From JBASNZ01 sp049657775 (GTDB lineage: Bacteria > Actinomycetota > Coriobacteriia > Anaerosomatales > Anaerosomataceae), in the NCBI GenBank assembly GCA_049657775.1, contig JBASNZ010000101.1:1-54250 (forward strand): DNA of 54,250 bases. The letters are read 5' to 3'. A model generated the notes under the pieces. The model saw only the letters and a program-made list of their open reading frames with translations. It was not told the DNA's origin and searched no databases. Each line of letters opens with the position of its first letter. Positions within the stretch are counted from its first letter, which is position 1. The position numbers were made by a program, and so were the translations under genes. Of this stretch, positions 19,037 to 27,182 are shown in pieces.

Positions 19037-20098
19037 CTAGAACTGGCGGAGGAACCGCATGTCGCCATCGGCGAGCAACCGCAGGTCCGGGATCCCGTAC
19101 TTCAGAGCCGCGATGCGCTCTGCTCCCATTCCGAAGGCAAAACCGGAGTAGCGCTCGGGATCGATACCTACGTGGCCGAACACGTTGGGGTCGACCATTC
19201 CGCAGCCCAGCACTTCCAGCCAGCCCTCACCGCCACATGAGCGGCAACCAGAGCCGCCGCACATCGCGCACGAGACATCGACCTCGGCGGAGGGCTCGGT
19301 GAACGGGAAGAAGTGCGGCCGCAAGCGCACGCGCCGGTCGGGACCGAAGATCTCTCGGATGAAGTGCTCGAGCGTGCCCTTGAGATCACCGAACGTGATG
19401 CCCTCGTCCACCACCAGGCCCTCGATCTGCGTGAAGCGGGGCAGGTGGCTCGGGTCGGCCACATCGCGCCGGTACACCTTACCGGGGGCAAGCACGTAGA
19501 TGGGCGGCTTCTGGCGCTCCATCACGTGCACCTGCACGGGCGACGTGTGCGTGCGCAGCAAGACATCCGATTCGCCTGACACCGAGACGCCGTCACCCGA
19601 GAGATCCCGTACGTAGAACGTGTCCGTTGCAGCACGCGCGGGATGCTCCGGTGGATGATTGAGCGCGGTGAAGTTGTAGTAGTCGAGCTCGACCTCGGGG
19701 CCTTCTTCGATCCGATAGCCGAGGCCCAGGAACACCTCCACGATCTCATCGACGATCTGATGGATGAGGTGCTGCTTGCCGGGAACACGCATGCGCCCCG
19801 GCAGCGTCACGTCGACCGCCTCGGACTCCAGCCGCGAGGCCAGCGCCGACTCCGAGAGGATCGCCTTACGCTCGTCAAGGGCGGCCTCAAGCGCCATTCG
19901 CACCTCGTTGGAGAGTCTGCCGACAGCCGGTCGTTCCTCGGCGGAGAGACCTCCCAATCCGCGAAGCACCGCGGTCAGCGACCCCCTCTTGCCCAGGTAC
20001 GCCACGCGGACGCCCTCGAGCGAGTCAAGATCCGCCGCGGCGGCGACCGCGGCGATCGCCTCGTCGCGAAGCGCCTGCAGTTCGTCTGCGATGCCCAT
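19037..20098 (-). CDS. pheS: Phenylalanine--tRNA ligase alpha subunit
   Basis: A 353-residue class II synthetase subunit: N-terminal coiled-coil arm (LDSLEGVRVAYLGKRGSLTAVLRGLG), motif 2 region TSPVQVHVME, and the active-site FFPFTEPSAEVDV with GMGAERIAALKYGIPDLR as motif 3. The four-cysteine CAMCGGSGCRSC insertion is common in PheS. The ATG at 20098 with AAGGAG upstream is the start; the frame runs open into the leader. Expression should rise when tRNA-Phe is uncharged (see the T-box leader). Confidence 0.97.
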   Translation of the reverse strand: MGIADELQALRDEAIAAVAAAADLDSLEGVRVAYLGKRGSLTAVLRGLGGLSAEERPAVGRLSNEVRMALEAALDERKAILSESALASRLESEAVDVTLPGRMRVPGKQHLIHQIVDEIVEVFLGLGYRIEEGPEVELDYYNFTALNHPPEHPARAATDTFYVRDLSGDGVSVSGESDVLLRTHTSPVQVHVMERQKPPIYVLAPGKVYRRDVADPSHLPRFTQIEGLVVDEGITFGDLKGTLEHFIREIFGPDRRVRLRPHFFPFTEPSAEVDVSCAMCGGSGCRSCGGEGWLEVLGCGMVDPNVFGHVGIDPERYSGFAFGMGAERIAALKYGIPDLRLLADGDMRFLRQF

Positions 20099-20099
20099 G

Positions 20100-20430
20100 C
20101 ACACTCCTTGTGTCCGGAAATGAAGAAGCCACACCCGTCCTGGTTGCCCAAGGACGGGAATGGCTCCCGTGGTACCACCCTGGTTGACGTGCACCGCACG
20201 CCCACTCTGTTGGAGCGCTCGCACGCTCGCGACCGGTCTTGCTCCGGCCTTCCCGATATCGGCGGGTCCCGGCTCTCCTACTAAGACGACGATCGTCTGT
20301 TCAGTTCGCGGCTAGTGGAGTGAACCGCACCTCGCATTCCAGGAGACCCTTCCAGCCTGTGGGGTCCTTCTCTGGTCTGGAGTGTTGCCGAGGAGCGCCT
20401 CTCCGTCATCGCCATGCCATCTTCGATTGG
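20100..20430 (-). promoter_or_regulatory. T-box leader, phenylalanine-specific
   Basis: About 330 nt of non-coding leader before pheS contain the T-box AGGGTGGTACCACGGGAG at 20164-20181, the conserved element that pairs with the NCCA end of uncharged tRNA. A TTC triplet followed by A (20322-20324, in GCGGTTCACTCC) lies where the stem I specifier loop is expected and fits tRNA-Phe. A terminator hairpin follows the T-box. The class assignment is firm; the exact specifier position is inferred without folding. Confidence 0.9.
20127..20165 (-). terminator. T-box attenuator hairpin
   Basis: Directly after the T-box sequence, minus-strand CCCGTCCT pairs with AGGACGGG and, beyond a 2-nt internal loop, AGCCA pairs with TGGCT. 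A weak T-rich tract (TCTTCATTTCC) follows. The stem partly competes with the antiterminator formed by the T-box. Confidence 0.75.
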
Positions 20431-20436
20431 TCGCTG

Positions 20437-20442
20437 AGTATA
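20437..20442 (-). promoter_or_regulatory. Extended -10 of the pheST promoter
   Basis: Minus-strand TGGTATACT is an extended -10 element; a good -35 is missing, as is usual for this class. The position sets the start of the T-box RNA near 20430. It lies at the 3' edge of the sipW gene. Confidence 0.5.
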
Positions 20443-20447
20443 CCACA

Positions 20448-20846
20448 TCACCGCAGCGCCTCCGCGACCGCGCGACCCATCCGACCTGTGGGAATCACCG
20501 CCACGGCGACCCCGCGGACGTCGCCACGACGAAGGGGATCCCGGTCGGGGGTGTCGTTCGCGTCACCCGACGTGGTGAGCGCCCCATCGGGGGTCTGCGT
20601 CGCCACCCGATGGAGCACGCCGCCCGCCCACCCCTCATGCGCGAACAGCACAACGCTCCCCCTTTCGAGCCCGGTGCTGCCACGGCGATACACCACGATG
20701 TCGCCCGAGACCAACGTGGGCTCCATGGATCCGCCACGCACGATCGTGGCGCCGTACAAGATCAGCACAAGCCCCCACGCCAGCACTGCCACGAAGCCAA
20801 GGGCTCGCCGAAGTACTCCCAAGGCCCCCGCAGGCCCGTCTGCCAT
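20448..20846 (-). CDS. sipW: Signal peptidase I, SipW/ER type
   Basis: A 132-residue membrane protease with one N-terminal membrane segment (GFVAVLAWGLVLILYGATIV), the Ser box GGSMEPTLVSGDIVVYR and, in place of the usual Lys, a His in GGVLHRVA, as in SipW and the archaeal/eukaryotic enzymes. A GDANDTPD motif with Asp residues follows. Such enzymes mature TasA/camelysin-like surface proteins. It is coupled to the TasA-like gene upstream: its ATG shares one base with that gene's stop codon, so a substrate-enzyme pair is likely. Confidence 0.85.
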   Translation of the reverse strand: MADGPAGALGVLRRALGFVAVLAWGLVLILYGATIVRGGSMEPTLVSGDIVVYRRGSTGLERGSVVLFAHEGWAGGVLHRVATQTPDGALTTSGDANDTPDRDPLRRGDVRGVAVAVIPTGRMGRAVAEALR

Positions 20847-21328
20847 CAGTGCACCTGCTCCGCATCAAAATAGAGCGTGAGCTTGGCGTAGTCGCCCGCC
20901 AGGTCGTTACCGACCGTCGCAGGCAGTCCGACTGCGAACGACACGCGCGAACTCGACCCTGGCGCAAGATCGACCGGCGCCGTGTGAAGCAAGTTGAGCG
21001 GGCCGTCGTACAGCGACGTCCCCTCACATGTGACGCGGCACGTGAGCGCGTTGTAGAAGTCGGTGATGCCCGCCTTCTTGGCTCCCGTGATCACGACGCT
21101 CGATGGAAGAGATCCGTCGTTGACGACCGTGACCGACCGTTCGGTCACGCCGCCGGGTGCGAGCGAGTCGATCGAGATGGCGGCCGACGTAGGCTCCGTT
21201 GAGACCGATACTGCCCCGGCCTTGATCACGTTCTCCGGCACCTCCGCCTGCCCTGTGAAGTATGCGCCGGCACTGCCGACACAGGCCGCCAGCCCGATTC
21301 CGAGCACGATCAGGATGTAGCGTTTCAT
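20846..21328 (-). CDS. TasA/camelysin-like secreted protein (SipW substrate)
   Basis: A 160-residue exported protein. The N-terminus MKRYILIVLGIGLAACVGSAGAYFTGQ is the SipW-dependent-type signal peptide (hydrophobic core then AYFT), followed by an EVPENVIKAGAVSVS strand typical of TasA-like domains. Two Cys residues (LTCRVTCEG) sit mid-protein. The family forms beta-sandwich proteins of the cell surface and, in Bacillus, biofilm fibres; the role here is unknown. The ATG at 21328 has GGGAG 7 nt upstream, and that site is buried in a hairpin. It is followed by sipW in the same operon. Confidence 0.75.
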   Translation of the reverse strand: MKRYILIVLGIGLAACVGSAGAYFTGQAEVPENVIKAGAVSVSTEPTSAAISIDSLAPGGVTERSVTVVNDGSLPSSVVITGAKKAGITDFYNALTCRVTCEGTSLYDGPLNLLHTAPVDLAPGSSSRVSFAVGLPATVGNDLAGDYAKLTLYFDAEQVH

Positions 21329-21335
21329 GATGCTT

Positions 21336-21364
21336 CTCCCTCCGGTCGTGCCGACCGAGGGGAG
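21336..21364 (-). promoter_or_regulatory. Hairpin covering the Shine-Dalgarno of the TasA-like gene
   Basis: The minus strand reads CTCCCCTCGGTCG, loop GCA, CGACCGGAGGGAG: a 6-bp perfect inner stem continued by further C-G pairs with one mismatch. Its 3' arm contains the GGAGGGAG ribosome binding site, so the folded RNA would hide it. About 120 nt of further leader lie upstream. Confidence 0.5.
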
Positions 21365-21486
21365 GGCGGCGCTGCTGATTGCCGGCCGCACTGTTGCGAC
21401 CGCCTCCGACTATGGCCGCAGGACCTTGCCGGTACCTATCCAGAATCTCAACCGGACCAGGTCTGTCGATACTGCCCCGAATGCAG

Positions 21487-21513
21487 GCAGGACCCCGCGC
21501 GGCGGGGTCCTGC
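21487..21513 (-). terminator. Terminator after rplT
   Basis: A perfect 12-bp stem (GCAGGACCCCGC / GCGGGGTCCTGC) with a 3-nt loop lies 27 bp past the rplT stop codon. There is no strong T run, so termination may be partial. Confidence 0.6.
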
Positions 21514-21539
21514 GATCCGAGCTCGATCGAACAGAGCGC

Positions 21540-21899
21540 CTACACGGAGACCTTCTCCTTGGCGACCTCGACCAGCTTGGCGAAAGAACCGGGATCGTTG
21601 ATCGCCATGTCCGAGAGGACCTTACGATCGAGTTCGATCTCGGCCTTCTTCAGGCCGTTCATGAACGTCGAGTACGACATCCCGTTGATGCGGCACGCAG
21701 CGTTGATGCGCGCGATCCACAGGCGGCGGATCTCACGCTTCTTGTTGCGACGGTCACGATACGCGTACGCGAGCGAGTGCTGAACCTGCTCTTTGGCGGC
21801 CTTATAGGAGCGGCTCTTGGCACCGTAATAGCCCTTTGCCTGCCCCAGGACGGTCCGACGCTTTTTCTTGGCGGATACGCCACGCTTCACTCTAGGCAT
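21540..21899 (-). CDS. rplT: 50S ribosomal protein L20
   Basis: A 119-residue L20: MPRVKRGVSAKKKRRTVLGQAKGYYGAKSR start, the basic extended N-terminal arm, and the globular part WIARINAACRINGMSYSTFM. It binds 23S rRNA in early 50S assembly and in many bacteria represses its own operon through the leader mRNA. Last gene of infC-rpmI-rplT. Confidence 0.98.
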   Translation of the reverse strand: MPRVKRGVSAKKKRRTVLGQAKGYYGAKSRSYKAAKEQVQHSLAYAYRDRRNKKREIRRLWIARINAACRINGMSYSTFMNGLKKAEIELDRKVLSDMAINDPGSFAKLVEVAKEKVSV

Positions 21900-21931
21900 T
21901 GCGAATCTCTCCTCTATCCACGCGGCGTCGG

Positions 21932-22129
21932 CTAGCCGATGCCAAGGTTCTTCTTGATGACGGCCTCATCCGACGGATGCACGAGCGAAGCATCCCGAAA
22001 CGCGCGCTTGCGCTTGGGGCTCTTCTTCTCAAGGATGTGGCTCTTGAACGCGTTCCCGCGCACGATCTTGCCGGTGCCGGTGAGGCGGAACCGCTTGGCC
22101 GTTCCCTTGTGCGTCTTCATCTTTGGCAT
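21932..22129 (-). CDS. rpmI: 50S ribosomal protein L35
   Basis: A 65-residue L35 beginning MPKMKTHKGTAKRFRLTGTGKI, with the usual Lys-rich KSHILEKKSPKRKRAFRD. The ATG at 22129 has AGGAG 8 nt upstream; a longer frame to 22150 lacks support. Located between infC and rplT as in most bacteria. Confidence 0.97.
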   Translation of the reverse strand: MPKMKTHKGTAKRFRLTGTGKIVRGNAFKSHILEKKSPKRKRAFRDASLVHPSDEAVIKKNLGIG

Positions 22130-22159
22130 GCTGATACTCCTGTCTAGCATCGTGCGCCG

Positions 22160-22768
<609 letters not shown>

Positions 22769-22827
22769 AGGCGTTCCACCTCCATCACCGGCGGCCGTAT
22801 CGGCCGCACCACATAAAACCAGAAAAT

Positions 22828-22849
22828 CCCGACGGCTTCAGCCGACGGG
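22828..22849 (-). terminator. Attenuator hairpin in the infC leader
   Basis: Minus strand CCCG-T-CGGC, loop TGAA, GCCG-T-CGGG: an 8-bp stem with one T-T mismatch, followed by ATTTTCTGGTTTTATG. This is an intrinsic terminator about 60 nt before infC. Farther upstream GTGGGACC (22964-22957) can pair with GGTCCCCAC (22929-22921) around an inner CCCCG/CGGGG stem. The arrangement fits an autoregulated L20-type leader. Confidence 0.65.
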
Positions 22850-22984
22850 ACGATAGTGTATGCCCACCCGGGTTGGGCGGACACTCTTTCGACCAGACAG
22901 CTGCACTCATGCGCCGTAAGGTGGGGACCATTCTCGACCCCGAGGGGCGGGGTCCCACTTGACCGGTATTCGATTAGCCGTGTG

Positions 22985-23014
22985 AGTATACGCGGCTGTG
23001 GCCCCTGCTGTCTA
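22985..23014 (-). promoter_or_regulatory. Promoter of infC-rpmI-rplT
   Basis: Minus strand TAGACA (23009-23014) and TATACT (22985-22990) with an 18-bp spacer. The predicted transcript has a leader of roughly 210 nt before infC, which holds the paired elements and the attenuator. The stretch between 22769 and 23112 contains no gene. Confidence 0.65.
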
Positions 23015-23056
23015 GGGCTTCGAGTTGCCTCAGGAAGCACCTGAATTGCCAAAGTT

Positions 23057-23076
23057 AGTGCAAAGCCTCTTGCACT
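23057..23076. repeat. Inverted repeat at the edge of the transposase remnant
   Basis: AGTGCAA, six bases, TTGCACT: a perfect 7-bp inverted repeat 36 bp before the first recognisable transposase codon. It may belong to the terminal region of the insertion element; no matching copy is seen at the other end. Confidence 0.4.
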
Positions 23077-23112
23077 TAGTCTGGCGGGGCTTCCCCCGTC
23101 GTCCTTTCTAGC

Positions 23113-24055
23113 GGGCTCGACGGCATCTGCGGCAAGCGCCTGGTCGCCGCCCTGCCCGAGATGGTGGAGGTGATGGAGCGGTGTGGCGAGCGCACCGTCT
23201 CGCGCGAGCGGCAAAGACATGCACCTGCGCCTTGTTCTTCACCGCGCGGGTCTCGGTCCAGCCCGTCTCCACGTCGGTGACATCGAGCGTCTGGCAGTAC
23301 TCGCCGCGGAGCACCCCGCCCTCATGGCCGACAAGGTCGATCTCGACGAAGCCGGGACGCGCGTCGTCCCACTCGGAGAACGTCTTGACCGGGATCTGGT
23401 GCTTGAGCAGCGTGCCGGGTTTGGTGCCGGGCCGTCCCGAAAGCGAGAGGCGCGCCCGGTCCGGCGCGAGCAGCCGGTCGATCGTGGAAGCCGAGATCGA
23501 GCACAGCTTGGCCCGCAGCTTCATCTCGACCCACGCACCGACTACACCGAAGGCGTACGGGGCGGTTGGCGCGACCACTGCACTTGCCAACACGAAAGCC
23601 TGCTCTTCGCGCTCCGGAGGATCTGGGCGACCACTCAAGGAGATCAGGGGCGCGCTTCCCTTCCCGCTCCGCGGGATCGACAGCGACAACGGCAGCGAAT
23701 TCATCAACAACGAGCTCAAGCGCTACTGCGAACAGAAGCGGATCACCTTCACGCGCTCCAGGGCCTACCGCAAGAACGACGGCTGCTACGTCGAGCAGAA
23801 GAACTGGCCGGTGGTGAGAAGGAACGTGGGCTACGCGCGCATCGACACGGCAGAGGAGCTCGCGGTCCTGAACGAGCTCTACGCCGCACTCCGCGAGCAC
23901 ACCAACTACTTCATGCCGTCGGCCAAGCTCGTCTCGAAGACCCGCGACGGCGCCAAGGTGACCAAGCGCTACGACGAACCGAGGACGCCGTACGCCCGCG
24001 CGCTCGCCTCCGAGCACGTCACCGAGGCCGCCGAGCGCCGGCTGACTGAGCACTC
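23113..24055 (+). pseudogene. Scrambled DDE transposase remnant with inverted middle segment
   Basis: Three pieces of one integrase-type (rve/DDE) transposase are present. Piece 1, plus strand 23113 to about 23205, reads CGKRLVAALPEMVEVMERCG. Piece 2 is on the minus strand, about 23550 down to 23210, and reads STIDRLLAPDRARLSLSGR, KPGTLLKHQIPVKTF, PGFVEIDLVGHEGG, QTLDVTDVETGWTETRAVK. Piece 3, plus strand from about 23634, reads PLRGIDSDNGSEFINNELK, YCEQKRITFTRSRAY, KNDGCYVEQKNW and continues to about 24055. In intact relatives the order is 1-2-3 on one strand, so about 340 bp have been inverted. The N-terminal third and the C-terminal end are also missing. It cannot make an active enzyme and it cuts off the end of the kinase-like gene. 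Confidence 0.85.
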
Positions 24056-24553
24056 CAGCGCCACCTGTGAATCGCCACGAAGCGCAGCCCGCATGGTCAG
24101 CGCATCAGCGAAGCGTTCGGTCAGGTTGTGCTGGAGCGCGATGAGGAGCGTCTTTCGCACGGCGTCAGTGAGGTTGGGCAGGTAGACCACGGGATCCTCA
24201 GGTGCTTCGGCGCCCGATGCAAATGGCATCGCCCCCGTGAGCGTCTTGTATGCGATGACCCCAAGAGCATAGACGTCGGCCCGCGGATCGGCCGGCTTAC
24301 CGTCTCGCTGCTGGGGCGACAGGTAGGCATCGGCGTCGGCGGCGGAACCCGCCTCATCGGCAGCCAGCACGAGTGGACGAGAGCCATCAACGACTGCGAT
24401 GCGTGCGGGCGTGAGCGCACCATCCGTGACGCCGTCACGATGGCCCTCGCCTACTCGCTCGAGCAGTGCGTCGATCAACGCGAGTCCTGTCCCCAGTGGC
24501 ATCCGCCCGACCGCGGCAAGGTGCTGCTGGAGCGTGACGCATGCCTCACTCAC
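24056..24553 (-). pseudogene. Kinase-like protein without N-lobe, 3' end lost
   Basis: The product resembles the C-lobe of Ser/Thr protein kinases: LALIDALLERVGEGHRDGV, a degenerate catalytic loop (DGALTPARIAVV where HRDxKPxNIL is usual), DAYLSPQQRDGKPADPRADVYALGVIAY and KTLTGAMPF. The glycine-rich loop and the catalytic Lys region are absent even in the intact 5' part: the GTG at 24553 has GGGGGAGG just upstream and is the likely start, and thrS ends 62 bp earlier. Homology stops near 24060 where transposase-derived sequence begins; the frame then runs on to 23969 with unrelated residues. It was probably a pseudokinase-like protein co-transcribed with thrS. Catalysis is unlikely. Confidence 0.65.
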
Positions 24554-24615
24554 GACTGCCTCCCCCGCACAGGCCCGGTTCCCGGGCATGACCGCGTGTC
24601 GCTGAACGCCCGGGG

Positions 24616-26532
24616 CTACGGCTTCTCGCTTGCCACCCGTGCCGTGAACTCATCGATGCCCATCGCGCCGATATCGCCGGCAGTGCGCTCGCGAACCCCG
24701 ACGGTGACGGATTCGATCTCCTTGTCACCCACGACCAGCATATATGGCACCTTCTGCTGTTGGGCCTTGGCGATCTTCACCCGCATCGGTTCGTTCTCGG
24801 AGTACACCTCGGCGCGAACTCCCGACGCGTTCAGACTCGAGGAGACTTCATGCGCGTAGTCCAGGTGCCGGTCGGAGATCGGAATCACGACCGCCTGTAC
24901 CGGCGCAAGCCATGTGGGAAACGCGCCCGCATAGTGCTCGATCAGTATCCCAAGGAAGCGCTCCATGCTGCCGAGGATCGTGCGGTGCAGCATGTAGGGC
25001 TGCTCCTCGGTGTTCTCCGCCGTGCGATATGTCAGGCCGAAACGGGACGGGAAGTTGAAGTCCACCTGGATCGTCGAGCACTGCCAGGTGCGCCCGATCG
25101 CGTCCTTGAGCTTGATGTCGATCTTCGGCCCGTAGAAGGCGCCATCGCCCTCGTTGATCTCGTAGGCGAGCCCCCGGGTGTCGCACGCGCTCTGGAGCGA
25201 CTCGGTGGCGACGCGCCAGAACTCGTCGTCCCCGATGGACTTCTCGGGGCGGGTCGAGATCTCGGCGGTGTACTCGAAGCCGAAGACTTCGCGCATCACA
25301 TAGTCGACCAGATCGAGCATGGCAACGACCTCGTCGTGCACCTGATCCGCCGTGCAGAAGATGTGCGCATCATCTTGTGTGAACCCGCGTGCACGCATGA
25401 GTCCGTGCACGACACCGGACATCTCGTGGCGGTACACCGTGCCGAACTCGAAGATGCGCATCGGCAGATCGCGATACGAGCGCAGATCGTTGGCGTAGAT
25501 CATGACGTGACCGGGGCAGTTCATCGGCTTCACGCCGTATTCGTTGATCCGGCCGTCGCCCTCGTCGATCTCGAAGAAGTACATGTTCTCGCGGTAGAAG
25601 TCGTAGTGTCCCGAGATCTTCCACACGTCAGCCTTGTAGATGTGCGGGGTGATGGCTTCAACGTAGCCACGACGGTAGAGCTCCGCGCGCAACCAATCCT
25701 GCAGCAAGCGCAGGATCCGGGCACCCTTGGGGTGGTAGACAGGCAGGCCTGCGCCCGCGATCTCGTGGAAGCTGAACAAGTCGAGTTCGCGACCAAGCTT
25801 GCGGTGATCCCTACGCTCGGCCTCCTCGATGCGCTCCAGATGCGCGGCCAGATCCTTGGCCGAGAACCACGCCGTGCCGTAGATGCGCTGAAGCATGGGG
25901 CGGGTCGAATCGCCGCGCCAGTACGCTCCGGCGACCTTCATGAGCTTGAACGCCTTGATCCAGCCGGTATGCGGCACGTGCGGGCCCCGGCAGAGGTCGG
26001 TGAAGGAGCCCTGCGTGTAGGTAGAGATGATCTCGCCCTCGGGAAGTTCGGTGATGAGTTCGCGCTTGAACGGCTGTCCGTCGAACGCGTCGAATGCCTC
26101 CAGCTTGTCTAAGACGCCGCGCTCGAAGGTCTTCTCCTCGGACACGATCTCGCGCATGCGCGCCTCGATGGCCTCGATGTCCTCGGGCGTGAACGACCGG
26201 TCGACGTCGAAGTCGTAGTAGAAGCCGTCCTCGATCGCGGGCCCGATGCCAAAGCTGGTCGTGGGGAACAGGTCCTTGACCGCCTCGGCCATGACGTGCG
26301 CCGCCGAGTGGCGCAGGATGGGCAGCGCTTCGGGGCTCTTCTCGGTGATGATCTCTACCTGGTCGCCGTCGGACACGACGCGCGTGAGGTCCACGATGGC
26401 GCCGTTGATCTTGCCCGCGATCGCCGCTTGGGCCAGCCCCGGACCGATCGAGGCAGCCACATCCTTGACGTTTGCGCCCTCGGGCACCGCGATCGCGTTG
26501 CCATCGGGAAGCTTCACCGAAATCTCGACCAT
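24616..26532 (-). CDS. thrS: Threonine--tRNA ligase
   Basis: A 638-residue class II synthetase with the full layout: N-terminal TGS domain (MVEISVKLPDGNAIAVPEGANVKDVA), editing domain with RHSAAHVMAEAV and the TDLCRGPHVPHTG metal-type motif, catalytic core (KPMNCPGHVMIY, YRHEMSGVVHGLMRARGFTQDDAHIFC) and anticodon-binding domain at the end. The ATG at 26532 has GGAGG 5 nt upstream. No T-box sequence was found in its 90-nt leader, unlike pheST. Confidence 0.97.
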   Translation of the reverse strand: MVEISVKLPDGNAIAVPEGANVKDVAASIGPGLAQAAIAGKINGAIVDLTRVVSDGDQVEIITEKSPEALPILRHSAAHVMAEAVKDLFPTTSFGIGPAIEDGFYYDFDVDRSFTPEDIEAIEARMREIVSEEKTFERGVLDKLEAFDAFDGQPFKRELITELPEGEIISTYTQGSFTDLCRGPHVPHTGWIKAFKLMKVAGAYWRGDSTRPMLQRIYGTAWFSAKDLAAHLERIEEAERRDHRKLGRELDLFSFHEIAGAGLPVYHPKGARILRLLQDWLRAELYRRGYVEAITPHIYKADVWKISGHYDFYRENMYFFEIDEGDGRINEYGVKPMNCPGHVMIYANDLRSYRDLPMRIFEFGTVYRHEMSGVVHGLMRARGFTQDDAHIFCTADQVHDEVVAMLDLVDYVMREVFGFEYTAEISTRPEKSIGDDEFWRVATESLQSACDTRGLAYEINEGDGAFYGPKIDIKLKDAIGRTWQCSTIQVDFNFPSRFGLTYRTAENTEEQPYMLHRTILGSMERFLGILIEHYAGAFPTWLAPVQAVVIPISDRHLDYAHEVSSSLNASGVRAEVYSENEPMRVKIAKAQQQKVPYMLVVGDKEIESVTVGVRERTAGDIGAMGIDEFTARVASEKP

Positions 26533-26554
26533 GTTGACCTCCGATAATGCAGCC

Positions 26555-26572
26555 GCCCCGCGGGCGCGGGGC
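26555..26572. repeat. GC hairpin in the thrS leader
   Basis: GCCCCGC, loop of four, GCGGGGC, 23 bp before thrS. No T run follows on either strand. It might terminate incoming transcription from the zinc-ribbon gene or only stabilise RNA. Confidence 0.4.
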
Positions 26573-26622
26573 GACGGCCTGTGTATGTATCTACCCGCCC
26601 GACTCGAGCCTGCGCCGGAGGG

Positions 26623-27069
26623 CTACTGCTTCGTCTTGCAGTACGGACAGACTCCCCAATCGAGTTTGAGAGGTCGGTTGCAGCTTACGCATTCCTTCTT
26701 GAGCTTCTTCATGCAGGAGGGGCAGATCAAGAAGTCCTTGTCCACCGGCTTGAAGCACGCCGGGCACACGGGGTTGTCCCGGGCCATCTCGGCTTCGCGT
26801 GCTCGGATCTCAAGCTCGCGCTCGCGCGTGTCTTCAAGGGACTCGGGGGGTCGGACCACCATGTAGATCGCCCAGCCCGCGAGGTTGAAGATGAGCACCA
26901 CGAGCGCCCAGAACCACGGCATGGCCCCGCGGCGCTGGGCATCACGCCAGGTCCAGAACACGAGGGCGATCGTGAAGACGGCGAAGAACAGCCAGCACAG
27001 GCGCTGCGACAGCTGCACGAGCGGATTGTTCAGAATCGGATCGAGTAGTTGTCCGAACAGGTCGTTCAT
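26623..27069 (-). CDS. Membrane protein with C-terminal double zinc ribbon
   Basis: A 148-residue protein: two membrane segments (LCWLFFAVFTIALVFWTW and WFWALVVLIFNLAGWAIYMV) with a short basic loop between them, then a charged helix (SLEDTRERELEIRAREAEMA) and two zinc ribbons built from four CxxC knuckles (CPAC, CPSC, CVSC, CPYC). The ribbons face the cytoplasm if the N-terminus does. The ATG at 27069 follows AAGGGA. Function unknown; small zinc-ribbon membrane proteins of this kind are frequent in actinobacteria and Firmicutes. It lies between folC and thrS on the same strand and has an extended -10 promoter upstream. Confidence 0.8.
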   Translation of the reverse strand: MNDLFGQLLDPILNNPLVQLSQRLCWLFFAVFTIALVFWTWRDAQRRGAMPWFWALVVLIFNLAGWAIYMVVRPPESLEDTRERELEIRAREAEMARDNPVCPACFKPVDKDFLICPSCMKKLKKECVSCNRPLKLDWGVCPYCKTKQ

Positions 27070-27135
27070 GAAGGTCCCTTCACCAACGGCCGGCAGCGTC
27101 ACCGGCGATCGCACGCCTTGAGCATGACTAACGGG

Positions 27136-27141
27136 ATTCTA
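27136..27141 (-). promoter_or_regulatory. Extended -10 promoter of the zinc-ribbon gene
   Basis: Minus strand TGCTAGAAT is an extended -10; the -35 region is weak. It would give a leader of about 60 nt before the ATG at 27069. Confidence 0.45.
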
Positions 27142-27182
27142 GCAGAACACGACCGTTCGTCGCGCCAACACTCCGCCAACGT

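Noticed and set aside
23057..23076. Possible CRISPR or multi-copy repeat
   Set aside because: The short inverted repeat occurs once; no spaced array exists anywhere in the window.
26533..26622. T-box for thrS
   Set aside because: Only a GC hairpin is present; there is no AGGGTGG-type T-box sequence and the leader is too short.
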